64,000 bases of DNA from an uncultured Selenomonadaceae bacterium (GCA_905234235.1 CAJOHN010000008.1:33406-97405); one strand, 5' to 3'; positions 35,713-44,688 are shown, counted from the first letter of the stretch. The notes: a model not told the origin generated them from the sequence alone. A program made the numbers and translations.

Positions 35713-37094
35713 TTTCTAATCCCCCCCCAATCTTTTTCCGTTGTAACAATACCACAACTATCTTTAAGCCACTTGCTTACTTTATTTTGCCAAGAAACTA
35801 TTTCGTCTGAATCTTCGTCACGTGAATCCCTATGAGGTTGTCGGTAAAGATATTTCTCATCCATCATCTTCTTTTTCGTAAAACTGTGTCCGATATAATC
35901 TTTGACTTGAGGCGATTGATAAACTCGTAAGGCTCCGTTATGACTCCATTCGCCAAAAATATAGCCGTCGATTTGAAAGAGAAATCCGCTCTTGTCCGCA
36001 TCTTGGTTGCCTAATAATCTGCCGTGTGTTCTTCTGTCTTCTAATCGATAAGCGATTTCTTGCGCATTTTTTCCAAGCACAACCCATGTATTGCCGATAG
36101 ATGGCAGATAAGCCCGCCAAAATGTTTCACGCTCATTCCACATGTCGAGATTGTTTGAGGCTACTGCACGTGCGGCTATACCTATAGCCCTCTTTAAAGC
36201 TTCATTAAGAGCTTCGCGAGTAATTTCAAAGAAAATCCTCAAGTCGTCTTCTGCTATCCAAGCACAAAAAATTTTCTTTGATTGCTCCGAGATTCTATCC
36301 CAACTGAAACGTCTGTCACCAAAACGCGGGTCGCCCAGTCTCTTGTAAAAAACTTCCAAGCATTTCTTTTTGCCGTGACCTGCGCGGTGGACAGTTTGAA
36401 TCAGAGCGTCGGCAATGGCAGGGAAAATATTTTTGTAAGTGTCGAACTCGCTATCAAGTTCCTCCAGAAGTTTAAATTGGTCGGCGAGTGACGAGAACGG
36501 ACGTTGGAAGAAATTTTTCAATGACTCTTGAATAAAGTTCGATGTCTTATAAAAATTTGTCAAGCCGAGTTCTTCAAGCGCATTCTCGACGCTTAACTTC
36601 TGCGCTAAAAAACTTACCATGTTCGCCATGCTATTATCAGCAAAAAGTTTATATTTGGAGGCGAAAATTTTCTTCAGCCGCGTCGAGTCTTCCGTGAATT
36701 TCGTTGGAATAAAACTCAACCGCTGACGCAAAAGCTCCGTCTTAGCCGAGTCGTCGTATTGATTCAGATAAACATTGACAAGCCCGCTCAAGTGGCGTTT
36801 ATTGGAGAGGTCGAGCAAGGTTAAAATTTTTTTCACGCCGCCGATAGTTATTTCTCGTTCGTAAATTATGAACGGCAAACTTCGGAGCTCACGTCGCATA
36901 AAATTATAATCGCCGCGCAGAAATTTCTCCAAAGCTTTTTGTCGAACGTCTTGGGGCGGTGTAACAGTGAATTCCTTATCGCCAAGCTCTTCCACAAATT
37001 TTTTAATCGCGCTCATGTCCGGATTAAAAGTTGCGGCGTCCAAACGGCGCGCGACGTTACGCAAATCCTTAATCGCCCCGCGCAGTTCGTTCAT
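35709..37094 (-). CDS. zorC: ZorC: EH-signature protein (Zorya type I)
   Basis: 461 residues, helical, with no enzyme motif. The position between ZorB and a SNF2 ZorD, and a C-terminal block with AWIAEDDLRIFFEI and the YLPSIGNTWVVLG segment, fit the EH-signature ZorC family. ZorC is thought to act with ZorD on phage DNA near the ZorAB motor. The ATG overlaps the zorB stop (ATGA) with GGAG upstream. The last codons contain a G8 tract and the TGA overlaps the zorD TTG (TTGA). Identification leans partly on operon context. Confidence 0.85.
   Translation of the reverse strand: MNELRGAIKDLRNVARRLDAATFNPDMSAIKKFVEELGDKEFTVTPPQDVRQKALEKFLRGDYNFMRRELRSLPFIIYEREITIGGVKKILTLLDLSNKRHLSGLVNVYLNQYDDSAKTELLRQRLSFIPTKFTEDSTRLKKIFASKYKLFADNSMANMVSFLAQKLSVENALEELGLTNFYKTSNFIQESLKNFFQRPFSSLADQFKLLEELDSEFDTYKNIFPAIADALIQTVHRAGHGKKKCLEVFYKRLGDPRFGDRRFSWDRISEQSKKIFCAWIAEDDLRIFFEITREALNEALKRAIGIAARAVASNNLDMWNERETFWRAYLPSIGNTWVVLGKNAQEIAYRLEDRRTHGRLLGNQDADKSGFLFQIDGYIFGEWSHNGALRVYQSPQVKDYIGHSFTKKKMMDEKYLYRQPHRDSRDEDSDEIVSWQNKVSKWLKDSCGIVTTEKDWGGIRN
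35721..35728 (-). repeat. C8 homopolymer (G8 on the coding strand) at the zorC/zorD junction
   Basis: Eight identical bases encode the Trp-Gly-Gly near the ZorC C-terminus. One extra G would stop zorC after two or so codons; one fewer would make zorC read on into zorD in another frame, away from the overlapping stop-start. Confidence 0.85.
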
Positions 37095-37795
37095 CTCGCC
37101 AACTCCTTCCGCATAAATTTAACGATACTCATATCCTTTTCCGACGGCGGCGTCATAGAAAATCTTATATCGATTCGCCGATTTTCGCGCCGCCCCGCCT
37201 CCGTAGTGTTATCTGCTATCGGGCGTGTATCCGCGTAGCCGCTAACCGAAAAAATTAGTTCGCGCTTATTGTTCGGGAACCACGGTAAGCGCGGATTTGT
37301 GCTACTCATCGTCAGCCAAGTGTTTATCGCCCGTTTTGTTGACAGCTCCCAATTTGATGGAAATATTCCATTGTTTATCGGGACGTTATCGGTATGCCCC
37401 TCGATAAAAATTGTTTCGACGCGCCCTTTGAATTGCTCCGCTTCCAACGCGGTTTCAAGTACACCGCCCAATTTTTGTATGACGATTCGCCCTTGAGGTT
37501 TCACGTCGGCAAGTCCCACGTCGAACAACACGCCCTCTGAGATTCTCAATATGCCGTGTTCGTTATCTATGGTAACTTTGATTCCTTCGCGCTCCAATTC
37601 CTCCTGCATGAACCGTAATAACTCTGCGCGGGTTACGTCGTTTTGAGTTAGTTGCGCCGTTACTTGGCTGAAGTTCAAAATAAAATACGACAGCACCAAA
37701 ATAAATATCGCAAGCAAGCCCGACATCAAGTCACTGATACTTATCGTGAAGTTATCCTGCGCGGGCGTATCGATTTGCGGCGTTCGTCTTCGCAT
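37091..37795 (-). CDS. zorB: ZorB: MotB/OmpA-like peptidoglycan-binding stator subunit (Zorya type I)
   Basis: 234 residues. A single N-terminal membrane span (ISDLMSGLLAIFILVLSYFI) carries an acidic residue, Asp22, at the position needed for ion conduction in MotB/ZorB proteins. The periplasmic OmpA-like domain has FIEGHTDNVPI, WELSTKRAINTWL and GRRENRRIDIRF, the peptidoglycan-binding set. With ZorA it would form a 5:2 ion-driven motor complex in the inner membrane. GGGGGTGA precedes the ATG; zorA ends 4 bases before. Confidence 0.92.
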   Translation of the reverse strand: MRRRTPQIDTPAQDNFTISISDLMSGLLAIFILVLSYFILNFSQVTAQLTQNDVTRAELLRFMQEELEREGIKVTIDNEHGILRISEGVLFDVGLADVKPQGRIVIQKLGGVLETALEAEQFKGRVETIFIEGHTDNVPINNGIFPSNWELSTKRAINTWLTMSSTNPRLPWFPNNKRELIFSVSGYADTRPIADNTTEAGRRENRRIDIRFSMTPPSEKDMSIVKFMRKELAR

Positions 37796-37799
37796 TCAA

Positions 37800-39833
37800 T
37801 CACCCCCGCTGATTCTGCTTAACGTAGCCCACAACCTCGCTGAAGTCTCCAATAATCTCGTCAAGCCCGCTTAGTGCTTTAGTCATTTCGTTGCCGAATT
37901 TGGTTAAAGCGTCGCTTAACTCGTTGCTCGTCTTGACGTTGTAGTTGTCAAGGCAGTCTTTGATAGTTTTCGTCGAGCGTTCAAATTCGTTAGCAATGCC
38001 GTTGAAATTATCAACAAAAGCATTTAGCCGCGCAGATAAATCAGTAAGATTTTGGCTAGTCGTTTGATTAGTGGCGGCAAGATTGGTCATTTGAGTTGTA
38101 ATTTCTCTGCGGAAATTCTCTGCGGCGCGAGTGGTCTCTTTTATGTGATTGGTGAGTTGCAAGGCACTTTGCTTGACGGGTTCGGCGGCTTGATTGAGCG
38201 AAATACTGGCATCGTTCATGACTTCCAAATAAGTTTCCGTATCGTTCAAGAGTATTTGAACTTGCGCAAAGGTTTTCTTTGTCGTCTCGTTATGACGGTC
38301 TACAATCTCACGGAAGGCTTTGACAGCCTCGCTAATTTGTGTGGCGTGGTTATGCGCGGAGTTGTTAAGAATATCTTTCTGCTGTTTTGTAAATTCTTCC
38401 AACTGACCAATCAAATTTTTGATGAGCAAATTGAAATTACCAATGGAGCCTTCCTGTTGAACTTTAATCTTTTCTGCCAAATCTTCCAGAGCTTTGTTTA
38501 AGGCGGCGAGCGTTAATACAAATTCTTCAAAAGTGGCGGCGCGTTCCTTAGCAGAATCTTCGGCGTGTTGTCTCAAATTTTCGTCCAAAGCTTTCAGCGT
38601 ATTTAAAAGTTGCTCGTTCATGGTTTTAGAAACTTCGTAGGCATTCTTTAATTTCTCGTCGATACTGTTTGAAAATCTGTCGAGAGCCTCAGAAAACTTG
38701 TCCATTTGTCCACCGACTTTTTGGGAGAAAATTTCGCCGAGTGCTTTAGAGTCGCCCTCTCCTAATTTATTAATCGCCGCGCAGATTTTTTCTGTCGAAC
38801 TGCCAATATTTTCATCAATCTTCTCAATAGAGTTGCAAATTTTATTGGTCTGCGGCAAAAGTTTTTCTTCCAGCTTGGCACACAAATTTTCTATGACACT
38901 ATCCATGCGATTGTCAAGCCCGTCGTAAATCGCTCGCGCAACGTCTTCGCCGATATTTTGTAAGATTGTTTTTTGACTGTCAATATTTGTGTCGATACTT
39001 TGCAATGTCGTTGTTTGGTTTTGAGATTCCGTAAGATTTTTCGCCAGCAAAGAATTTCCTGCTGCAATTTGTACATCGATATTTTGCAGAGACGCCGACT
39101 GAGTTTGAACTTCGCCGTAACTTTTCTCCAGCCAAGAAGTTTCTGCCGCAATTTGTTCGTCGATGTTTTGTAACTCCGTCGTCTGCTCTTGAAACTCGGA
39201 ATGACTTTTTGCTAACCAGTCCTCTGCCGAACGTCGCGGAAAGTTTTCGTCAAGTTTTTCTGCCAACCGTTGAACATTTCCTTGAAAATTTTTCAAAACT
39301 ACATGATGAACCAAGCTGTAGACGAGCGCAAAAAAAATTCCGACTAACGATGTCACGAAAGCGGTTTCAATACCCGACAAAAGCTTTTTAATGCCTTCCT
39401 TCAAAACATCAACGTTACCACTTGTCATGTCGATACCGATAAGCCCAGCCGTCAAGCCCGCAAACGTTCCCAAAATTCCTAAGCCCGTAAAGATACCGCC
39501 GTAATTTTGCCAGAAAGTCATATTCATGCCGCGAGTTAAATTTGCCACGTTAAAAAATTCTGCCGCGTCGGTCGTTGAATATTTTTTTACAGTCAACGTT
39601 TTCTTGAAGTTTGTCCAAGTAGGCAATAGCCGCTTATGATTTTTAAACAAGGCATCAATGTTTTGAAACTCTTGCGGCTTCTCCAACCCGTTAGCAATAC
39701 TTTTAAGCTCCTTGTTGATAGCTGAAATTTCTCCCACGCAGAGAAAAAAATAAACCACGAACAAGATAATAGCTATTGCAAGCGATACCCAGAATAATGG
39801 CGATGTCAACATCTTTACTAGAAACTCAATCAA
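37800..39833 (-). CDS. zorA: ZorA: MotA/TolQ-type motor protein with long coiled tail (Zorya type I)
   Basis: 677 residues. Three membrane spans (about 14-34, 111-134 and 156-180) include the MotA/TolQ-like core GGIFTGLGILGTFAGLTAG and IETAFVTSLVGIFFALVYS. The remaining 490 residues form a long helical tail, the hallmark of ZorA, which is thought to pass the membrane signal to cytoplasmic effectors. Residues 206-289 are three 28-residue repeats. Start TTG 39833 has GGGGGA upstream. The gene begins 25 bases after the histidine kinase stop, without a terminator between, so it probably shares that transcript. Confidence 0.92.
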   Translation of the reverse strand: MIEFLVKMLTSPLFWVSLAIAIILFVVYFFLCVGEISAINKELKSIANGLEKPQEFQNIDALFKNHKRLLPTWTNFKKTLTVKKYSTTDAAEFFNVANLTRGMNMTFWQNYGGIFTGLGILGTFAGLTAGLIGIDMTSGNVDVLKEGIKKLLSGIETAFVTSLVGIFFALVYSLVHHVVLKNFQGNVQRLAEKLDENFPRRSAEDWLAKSHSEFQEQTTELQNIDEQIAAETSWLEKSYGEVQTQSASLQNIDVQIAAGNSLLAKNLTESQNQTTTLQSIDTNIDSQKTILQNIGEDVARAIYDGLDNRMDSVIENLCAKLEEKLLPQTNKICNSIEKIDENIGSSTEKICAAINKLGEGDSKALGEIFSQKVGGQMDKFSEALDRFSNSIDEKLKNAYEVSKTMNEQLLNTLKALDENLRQHAEDSAKERAATFEEFVLTLAALNKALEDLAEKIKVQQEGSIGNFNLLIKNLIGQLEEFTKQQKDILNNSAHNHATQISEAVKAFREIVDRHNETTKKTFAQVQILLNDTETYLEVMNDASISLNQAAEPVKQSALQLTNHIKETTRAAENFRREITTQMTNLAATNQTTSQNLTDLSARLNAFVDNFNGIANEFERSTKTIKDCLDNYNVKTSNELSDALTKFGNEMTKALSGLDEIIGDFSEVVGYVKQNQRG
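38967..39218 (-). repeat. Three 84-base (28-residue) tandem repeats in the ZorA tail
   Basis: Residues 206-233, 234-261 and 262-289 align as WLAKSHSEFQEQ..LQNID, WLEKSYGEVQTQ..LQNID and LLAKNLTESQNQ..LQSID. They follow the last membrane span directly and keep helical phase. Confidence 0.8.
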
Positions 39834-39858
39834 CTAGTTCGTCCCCCTTGCTATGGAT

Positions 39859-41280
39859 TTATTTTTTTATCGGGATAGTCAATGTGAAAGTTGTTCCTTT
39901 GCCGAGTTCGCTATCGACAGCAATCGCTATCCCGTGACTATCAGCAATCCATTTGGCTATCGATAAGCCGAGTCCCGTGCCGTTCGCCTCGCTGACTAAA
40001 TCCTCGCTGTCAATGCGCACGAAACGTTCAAAAATTTTTTTCTGATTCTCGGGCGCAATCCCTATGCCCGTATCTGAAATGCTCAACGAAATTTTTTTGC
40101 CCTTAACCGCCGACGTAACACTTATCGTGCCGCCCGCCGGAGTATACTTGACTGCATTATCCAAGAAAACTCGAATCATCTGCCGAATCGTCGTTTCATC
40201 GCCGTAAATCTGCGCGGGTTCATTTTTAATCAGCTTAACCTCGTGCGTCTCGACAACTTTTTTCATCTTGTTCATAACGTCGCTGATTATGTCGTCCATA
40301 TCCAAAGTTTTCTTGTGAAGTTTTTGCGTATGCTTATCGGCGCGCGAAAGGAACAAAAGATTTTCCAACAAATCCTGCATGTTCTGCGCCTCTGAACGAA
40401 TGGCTTCTATGGATTCGTTGACGAGTTCCTTATCTTCCATGCCGTAACGTTCCAACGCTTCAATGTAACCTTTAATGACAGCGGTCGGCGTCCTCAACTC
40501 GTGCGAGGCGTCCGAAACAAATTGCTGTTGTTTGTTTATGCCGCCCTGTAACCTGTCAAGCATATCGTTAAGCGTCTTGGCAAGCTTATTAAGTTCATCG
40601 TCGGCGTCGCCGAGAGGAATACGCCCGCCCATTTTCTCGAACGCAATTTCACGCGCCAAAGAGTTCATGATTTTTATCGGCGTCAAAACTCTGCGGCTGA
40701 TACCCAGCCCGACAAGCAACGCCGCTATTATCCCCACAATATCCAGCGTAAAAAGAATTTTTTCCAAGTCATCAAAGAGAATCAGCTCGGAAGTTATCGT
40801 CCTGAAAAAATAAAGCGTTACAGTTTTATTTTCGTGCGTGTAATCCATTTTGGCACAATAAACCAGCGCGGAGCCGAGTTGAGCAACTTCAAATTCGCTG
40901 TCGGCAAAAATCGGCGGGTCAACCAAAAGCCCCGCGTAAAACCGTTCAATCGTCGGATAATTTTCGTCGGTGTCGATAAAAACATTCCCGTCATCATCAG
41001 CAACCCTCAGCACGACGCCCGCAACCATCGCGCCGCGAAATGCATTCGGATTAAACGCGCTGTAATTTTTCTCCAGCTCGCCGAAGATTTTTTCAACATT
41101 CTCCATGCTGTAGCGGATTGTTTTCTCAGCGGGGCTGTAAAGCGCATTCATGACGCCCAGCCACATCGCAAGATTTATTACCGCGAGCAGAATCACGAAG
41201 CACGCCGAATAGCCCAGAGTTATCTTCGTGGAAATTTCAAAGCCATTAACTTTACGCTTAATTTTTTCTATAACGTCCAT
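39859..41280 (-). CDS. Two-component sensor histidine kinase (orphan here)
   Basis: 473 residues. TM1 is at about 17-39, an extracytoplasmic sensor domain of about 120 residues follows, then TM2 (DIVGIIAALLVGLGIS), HAMP, and a HisKA domain with the phospho-acceptor SDASHELRTP. HATPase boxes are FLDNAVKYTP, SDTGIGIAPENQ and NGTGLGLSIAKW. No response regulator gene adjoins it: upstream is tRNA-Cys on the other strand and downstream is zorA. AAAGG precedes the ATG. Its position at the head of the Zorya operon suggests a regulatory role, or simply that Zorya inserted downstream of it and split it from its partner. Confidence 0.9.
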   Translation of the reverse strand: MDVIEKIKRKVNGFEISTKITLGYSACFVILLAVINLAMWLGVMNALYSPAEKTIRYSMENVEKIFGELEKNYSAFNPNAFRGAMVAGVVLRVADDDGNVFIDTDENYPTIERFYAGLLVDPPIFADSEFEVAQLGSALVYCAKMDYTHENKTVTLYFFRTITSELILFDDLEKILFTLDIVGIIAALLVGLGISRRVLTPIKIMNSLAREIAFEKMGGRIPLGDADDELNKLAKTLNDMLDRLQGGINKQQQFVSDASHELRTPTAVIKGYIEALERYGMEDKELVNESIEAIRSEAQNMQDLLENLLFLSRADKHTQKLHKKTLDMDDIISDVMNKMKKVVETHEVKLIKNEPAQIYGDETTIRQMIRVFLDNAVKYTPAGGTISVTSAVKGKKISLSISDTGIGIAPENQKKIFERFVRIDSEDLVSEANGTGLGLSIAKWIADSHGIAIAVDSELGKGTTFTLTIPIKK

Positions 41281-41321
41281 GAAAAATACCTTTCTTATCT
41301 AAATTTAATAATCGTAAGCGC

Positions 41322-41350
41322 ATGATACAAAATCGGCGTGGGAATGTAAA
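41322..41350 (-). promoter_or_regulatory. Candidate promoter for the kinase-Zorya-comEC unit
   Basis: On the minus strand TTTACA (41350-41345) and TATCAT (41327-41322) are 17 bases apart, about 40 bases before the kinase ATG. Confidence 0.55.
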
Positions 41351-41376
41351 GCAAAATCGGCTCGTCAAGAAAACAC

Positions 41377-41405
41377 TTGACTTGTAAAAGGTTAGCGTTT
41401 ATAAT
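41377..41405 (+). promoter_or_regulatory. Promoter of tRNA-Cys (and perhaps ffh)
   Basis: TTGACT (41377-41382), 17-base spacer, TATAAT (41400-41405), near consensus. Confidence 0.85.
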
Positions 41406-41434
41406 GCGCACGTTGACGGCTAAAACGTCGACGC

Positions 41435-41508
41435 GGCGACATAGCCAAGTGGTAAGGCCGAGGTCTGCAAAACCTCTATCCCCAGTCCGATTCTGGGTGT
41501 CGCCTCCA
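41435..41508 (+). tRNA. tRNA-Cys (GCA)
   Basis: 74 bases with TCCA end: acceptor GGCGACA/TGTCGCC, anticodon loop CTGCAAA giving GCA. A hairpin (GGCAC 41523-41527 with GTGCC 41542-41546) follows before ffh and may be a weak terminator. Confidence 0.95.
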
Positions 41509-41570
41509 ACTTAGTAAATCACGGCACTGCCGCAACCGGTGGTGCCTAAAATTTTGACAGGGGCAAAATC

Positions 41571-43016
41571 ATGTTTGAAGATTTATCCCAAAATATCCAA
41601 GAAGCCTTCCGCAAACTTCGCGGGCACGGCAAACTCACCGATGACGACATCAACAAGGCGTTAAAAGATGTGCGCATGGCGTTGTTATCGGCGGACGTGA
41701 ATTATAAAATCGTTCGCGACTTCGAGAAGGCAGTTAAGGCTCGCGCACTCGGCACCGAAATTCTCAGCAACTTGACGCCCGCGCAGTCCGTGATTAAAAT
41801 CGTCGACGAAGAACTTGCAAACTTAATGGGCGGCAAGGCGGCGAAGTTAAATATTTCCTCGCGCCCGCCAACGATTATCTTAATGGTCGGACTTCAAGGT
41901 TCGGGCAAAACAACTTCCGCCGGTAAACTCGCGTTGCTCATGAAGAGGCAGGGTAAACGCCCCGCACTCGTCGCCGCAGATATTTATCGCCCCGCCGCTA
42001 TCAAACAGCTCCAAGTTGTCGGCGAGCAGGCTGATGTTCCCGTTTTCACAGAGGACATTAAAGACGCCGTACAAATCGCTAAGGACTCGATAAAATTCGC
42101 TGATAAGCACGCCCGCGACGTTTTGATTATCGACACCGCCGGACGTTTGCAGATTGACGAACGCCTCATGCAGGAGCTTGAAGATATTAAAGCTACCGTC
42201 AAGCCGCACGAAATTTTATTGGTCGTCGACTCGATGATTGGTCAAGAAGCTGTCAACGTCGCTGAAACTTTCCACAACGCGCTCGGCGTCAACGGCATTG
42301 TCCTAACCAAACTCGACGGCGATGCCAGAGGCGGTGCGGCACTTTCAATCAAGGCGGCGACAGGTTGCCCGATAAAATTTGTCGGTATGGGCGAGAAACT
42401 TGAGGCTTTGGAAATTTTCCACCCCGACCGTATGGCGTCAAGGATTCTCGGCATGGGCGACGTTCTCAGCTTGATTGAAAAGGCGCAATCGACAATCGAC
42501 GCCAAAACCGCTGAGAAAATGGTTAAGAAAATCAAAGCCGATGAATTTACGTTGCAAGATTTTCTTGAACAACTTCAGCAGGTTAAAAAGCTCGGCTCGC
42601 TTAATGATTTGCTCGGAATGGTACCGGGTTTAAGCGGGCTTAAGAAAAAATTAACGGGCGTCGACTTAGACCTTGACGGCAAAGAAGTTAAGCACATGGA
42701 AGCAATTATTCTATCGATGACGCCAAAGGAACGCGCTGATACAAGCATTATCGACGCCAAACGCCGTAAACGTATCGCGCTGGGCTCCGGCACTAAAGTC
42801 GCTGACGTTAATAAGCTCCTTAAGCAGTTCGAGGAAATGCGTAAAATGATGCGCCGCTTCCGTGTCGACCAAGCGCAACAACAAGCCTCAAAAAAAGCTA
42901 AAGGCAAAAAAGGAAAAATTAAAAAGGGGAAGAATACTAAACCTAAAATGCCGACGCTCCCGAATCTCAGCGGACTCTTGGGACAACTCGGCGGAAAGTT
43001 CCTCTTTAAAAAATAA
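41571..43016 (+). CDS. ffh: Signal recognition particle protein Ffh
   Basis: 481 residues. The N domain is followed by a SRP GTPase with P-loop [25 protein letters not shown] and [14 protein letters not shown]. The Met-rich M domain contains the 4.5S RNA-binding segment near [20 protein letters not shown] Lys/Gly-rich linker and [14 protein letters not shown] end the protein. It delivers nascent membrane proteins to FtsY and SecYEG. rpsP follows after 28 bases, the usual Firmicute order. Confidence 0.97.
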   Translation: MFEDLSQNIQEAFRKLRGHGKLTDDDINKALKDVRMALLSADVNYKIVRDFEKAVKARALGTEILSNLTPAQSVIKIVDEELANLMGGKAAKLNISSRPPTIILMVGLQGSGKTTSAGKLALLMKRQGKRPALVAADIYRPAAIKQLQVVGEQADVPVFTEDIKDAVQIAKDSIKFADKHARDVLIIDTAGRLQIDERLMQELEDIKATVKPHEILLVVDSMIGQEAVNVAETFHNALGVNGIVLTKLDGDARGGAALSIKAATGCPIKFVGMGEKLEALEIFHPDRMASRILGMGDVLSLIEKAQSTIDAKTAEKMVKKIKADEFTLQDFLEQLQQVKKLGSLNDLLGMVPGLSGLKKKLTGVDLDLDGKEVKHMEAIILSMTPKERADTSIIDAKRRKRIALGSGTKVADVNKLLKQFEEMRKMMRRFRVDQAQQQASKKAKGKKGKIKKGKNTKPKMPTLPNLSGLLGQLGGKFLFKK

Positions 43017-43044
43017 TACCGAACATTGGAAAGGTGGTGAGATC

Positions 43045-43326
43045 GTGGTAAAAATCAGGCTCAATCGAATGGGCGCGAAGAGGCAACCCTTTTATCGTAT
43101 AGTCGTAGCGGACAGTCGTTCGCCGCGTGACGGTCGCTTTATCGAAATCGTTGGCAATTACGACCCGACCAAAAATCCCGCCATTATCAATGTCGACGAG
43201 GAAAAAGTTATCGGCTGGATCAAAAACGGTGCACAGCCGACCGATACGGTTCGCTCGCTCCTCAGCAAGAAAGGCATCATGAAAAAAATTCACGAGGAAC
43301 GTAAGGCAACCAAAGCGGCAGAGTAA
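43045..43326 (+). CDS. rpsP: 30S ribosomal protein S16
   Basis: 93 residues with [20 protein letters not shown] and [20 protein letters not shown], diagnostic of S16. The start is GTG 43045 with AAGGTGGTGA upstream; longer frames lie inside ffh. It assembles early into the 30S body. Confidence 0.96.
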   Translation: MVKIRLNRMGAKRQPFYRIVVADSRSPRDGRFIEIVGNYDPTKNPAIINVDEEKVIGWIKNGAQPTDTVRSLLSKKGIMKKIHEERKATKAAE

Positions 43327-43358
43327 ATAATCGAACAATTTAGTTGAGGTAAAGGATC

Positions 43359-43586
43359 ATGCAAGAACTTGTAATAGTGCTGGCAAAAGCACTCGTTGAA
43401 AAACCCGAAGAAGTGCAGGTAGAGGCGGTCGAGGAAGAGGATCGCACAGTTTTAAAACTGCACGTCGCCCAAGAAGATATGGGCAGAGTCATTGGCAAAC
43501 AAGGGCGAATTGCAAAAGCGATTCGTACCATAGTCAAATCCGCCGCAACTCGCGAAAAGAAAAAAGTTTCAGTTGACATCGAATGA
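43359..43586 (+). CDS. khpA: KhpA, KH-domain RNA-binding protein
   Basis: 75 residues forming a single KH domain, with the RNA-binding loop in GRVIGKQGRIAKAIRTIV. KhpA partners KhpB in many Firmicutes and affects cell division and mRNA/sRNA stability. It lies directly after rpsP, the conserved place. A terminator follows. Confidence 0.94.
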   Translation: MQELVIVLAKALVEKPEEVQVEAVEEEDRTVLKLHVAQEDMGRVIGKQGRIAKAIRTIVKSAATREKKKVSVDIE

Positions 43587-43595
43587 ACATAGGCG

Positions 43596-43622
43596 CGGTA
43601 AGCTTAAGGCTTGCCGTTTTTT
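43596..43622 (+). terminator. Terminator after khpA
   Basis: CGGTAAGC (43596-43603) pairs with GCTTGCCG (43609-43616) with one G-T pair, then TTTTTT. Confidence 0.8.
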
Positions 43623-43717
43623 GTTACAAATAAAGTTTCCGCGCTAAAGGAATTATCGCCCGCCGCGCAGAATATAAGCGCAAACACTTCGGCAAAAACG
43701 GAAGGAGCTGTTGAGTC

Positions 43718-44263
43718 ATGGCAACATTCAACATAAGAGGCAAGAACATCGAAATCACTCAGCCGTTGCGCGAGTACGTCGAAAAACGCGTCGGCAAAAT
43801 TACTAAGTACTTCGATCACATGGACGAAATTTCTGTATTGCTCTCGGTCGAGAAGGATAGGCAAATCGTTGAAGTCACGGCGGAAGTTCGCGGCGGCTTA
43901 ATTCTGCGCGGGCAAGAGTCTAACCTCGACATGTACACCTCGATAGATTTGGTCGTCGAAAAGTTGGAGCGTCAAATTCATAAGCAGAAAACAAAACTCG
44001 AACGTCGGTTCCGTAACGGCGGCATGAGGTCGGAGGCATTCGCCGAGTCAAAAGTCCAAGTCGAGCGCGAGGAAGAGGCAGAATATCCCATTGTCAAGAC
44101 GAAACATTTTGTCGTTAAGCCGATGGATGTGCAGGAAGCGATTATGCAGATGAATTTGCTCAATCATGCGTTCTTCGTTTTCCGCGACGCGCAGACCGAA
44201 CAAATTTGCGTCGTTTACAAGCGTCACGACGGAGCTTATGGGCTTTTGGAGTTCGATGGCTGA
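43718..44263 (+). CDS. hpf: Long-form ribosome hibernation promoting factor
   Basis: 181 residues. The N-terminal YfiA/RaiA domain (FNIRGKNIEITQPLREYVEK) is joined by a basic linker to the C-terminal dimerisation domain (VKPMDVQEAIMQMNLLNHAF). The long form pairs two 70S ribosomes into inactive 100S dimers. GGAAGGAG precedes the ATG. The 130-base gap upstream holds the khpA terminator and one octamer copy; no clear promoter was seen. Confidence 0.95.
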   Translation: MATFNIRGKNIEITQPLREYVEKRVGKITKYFDHMDEISVLLSVEKDRQIVEVTAEVRGGLILRGQESNLDMYTSIDLVVEKLERQIHKQKTKLERRFRNGGMRSEAFAESKVQVEREEEAEYPIVKTKHFVVKPMDVQEAIMQMNLLNHAFFVFRDAQTEQICVVYKRHDGAYGLLEFDG

Positions 44264-44283
44264 TTTAAATTTTTTTATCGGCG

Positions 44284-44312
44284 TTGACGATTGAAAAGTT
44301 GCGTGTTAAAAT
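44284..44312 (+). promoter_or_regulatory. Promoter of rpsU
   Basis: TTGACG (44284-44289), 17 bases, TAAAAT (44307-44312), 48 bases before the rpsU ATG. Confidence 0.75.
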
Positions 44313-44360
44313 ACGCGGGCAGTCGATTTTTCGAGTCACAAGCGGAGGGAGGGATATTGA

Positions 44361-44540
44361 ATGGCAAATGAAGTCAAAGTTGGGAAAAACGAATCCATAG
44401 ACAGTGCTCTCCGCCGCTTTAAGCGTACCTGTCAGAAAGCGGGCACGCTAGCCGAAGTTCGCAAGCGTGAACATTACGAAAAGCCTAGCGTACGCCGCAA
44501 GAAAAAATCGGAGGCGGCTCGCAAGCGGAAGTATCGTTAA
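44361..44540 (+). CDS. rpsU: 30S ribosomal protein S21
   Basis: 59 residues: [20 protein letters not shown], then [20 protein letters not shown] and a basic [15 protein letters not shown] tail. GGAGGGAGGG precedes the ATG. S21 lies near the anti-Shine-Dalgarno region and helps initiation. It is a single-gene unit with its own promoter and terminator. Confidence 0.96.
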   Translation: MANEVKVGKNESIDSALRRFKRTCQKAGTLAEVRKREHYEKPSVRRKKKSEAARKRKYR

Positions 44541-44562
44541 TCCTTATCGACAAATAAAAAAG

Positions 44563-44601
44563 GCTGCTGTCTTCCTTGCGGATTGAGACGGCGGCTTTTT
44601 T
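44563..44601 (+). terminator. Terminator after rpsU
   Basis: GCTGCTGTCT (44563-44572) pairs with AGACGGCGGC (44586-44595), with G-T pairs, followed by TTTTTT. Confidence 0.85.
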
Positions 44602-44688
44602 CGTGACATTAAACTTGTTTCTAATCTGTGTTTAACAATCGTAATTCATAATCAATTTACATCGTATGAAGGGAGACTTACATGCAAC

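Noticed and set aside
38967..39218. CRISPR-like array in the region of regular spacing
   Set aside because: The 84-base units are in-frame protein repeats without unique spacers; no CRISPR array or cas gene was seen anywhere.
29988..41280. Integrated prophage or transposon carrying the defence genes
   Set aside because: No integrase, transposase, phage structural gene or flanking direct repeat was found, although tRNA-Cys borders the region.
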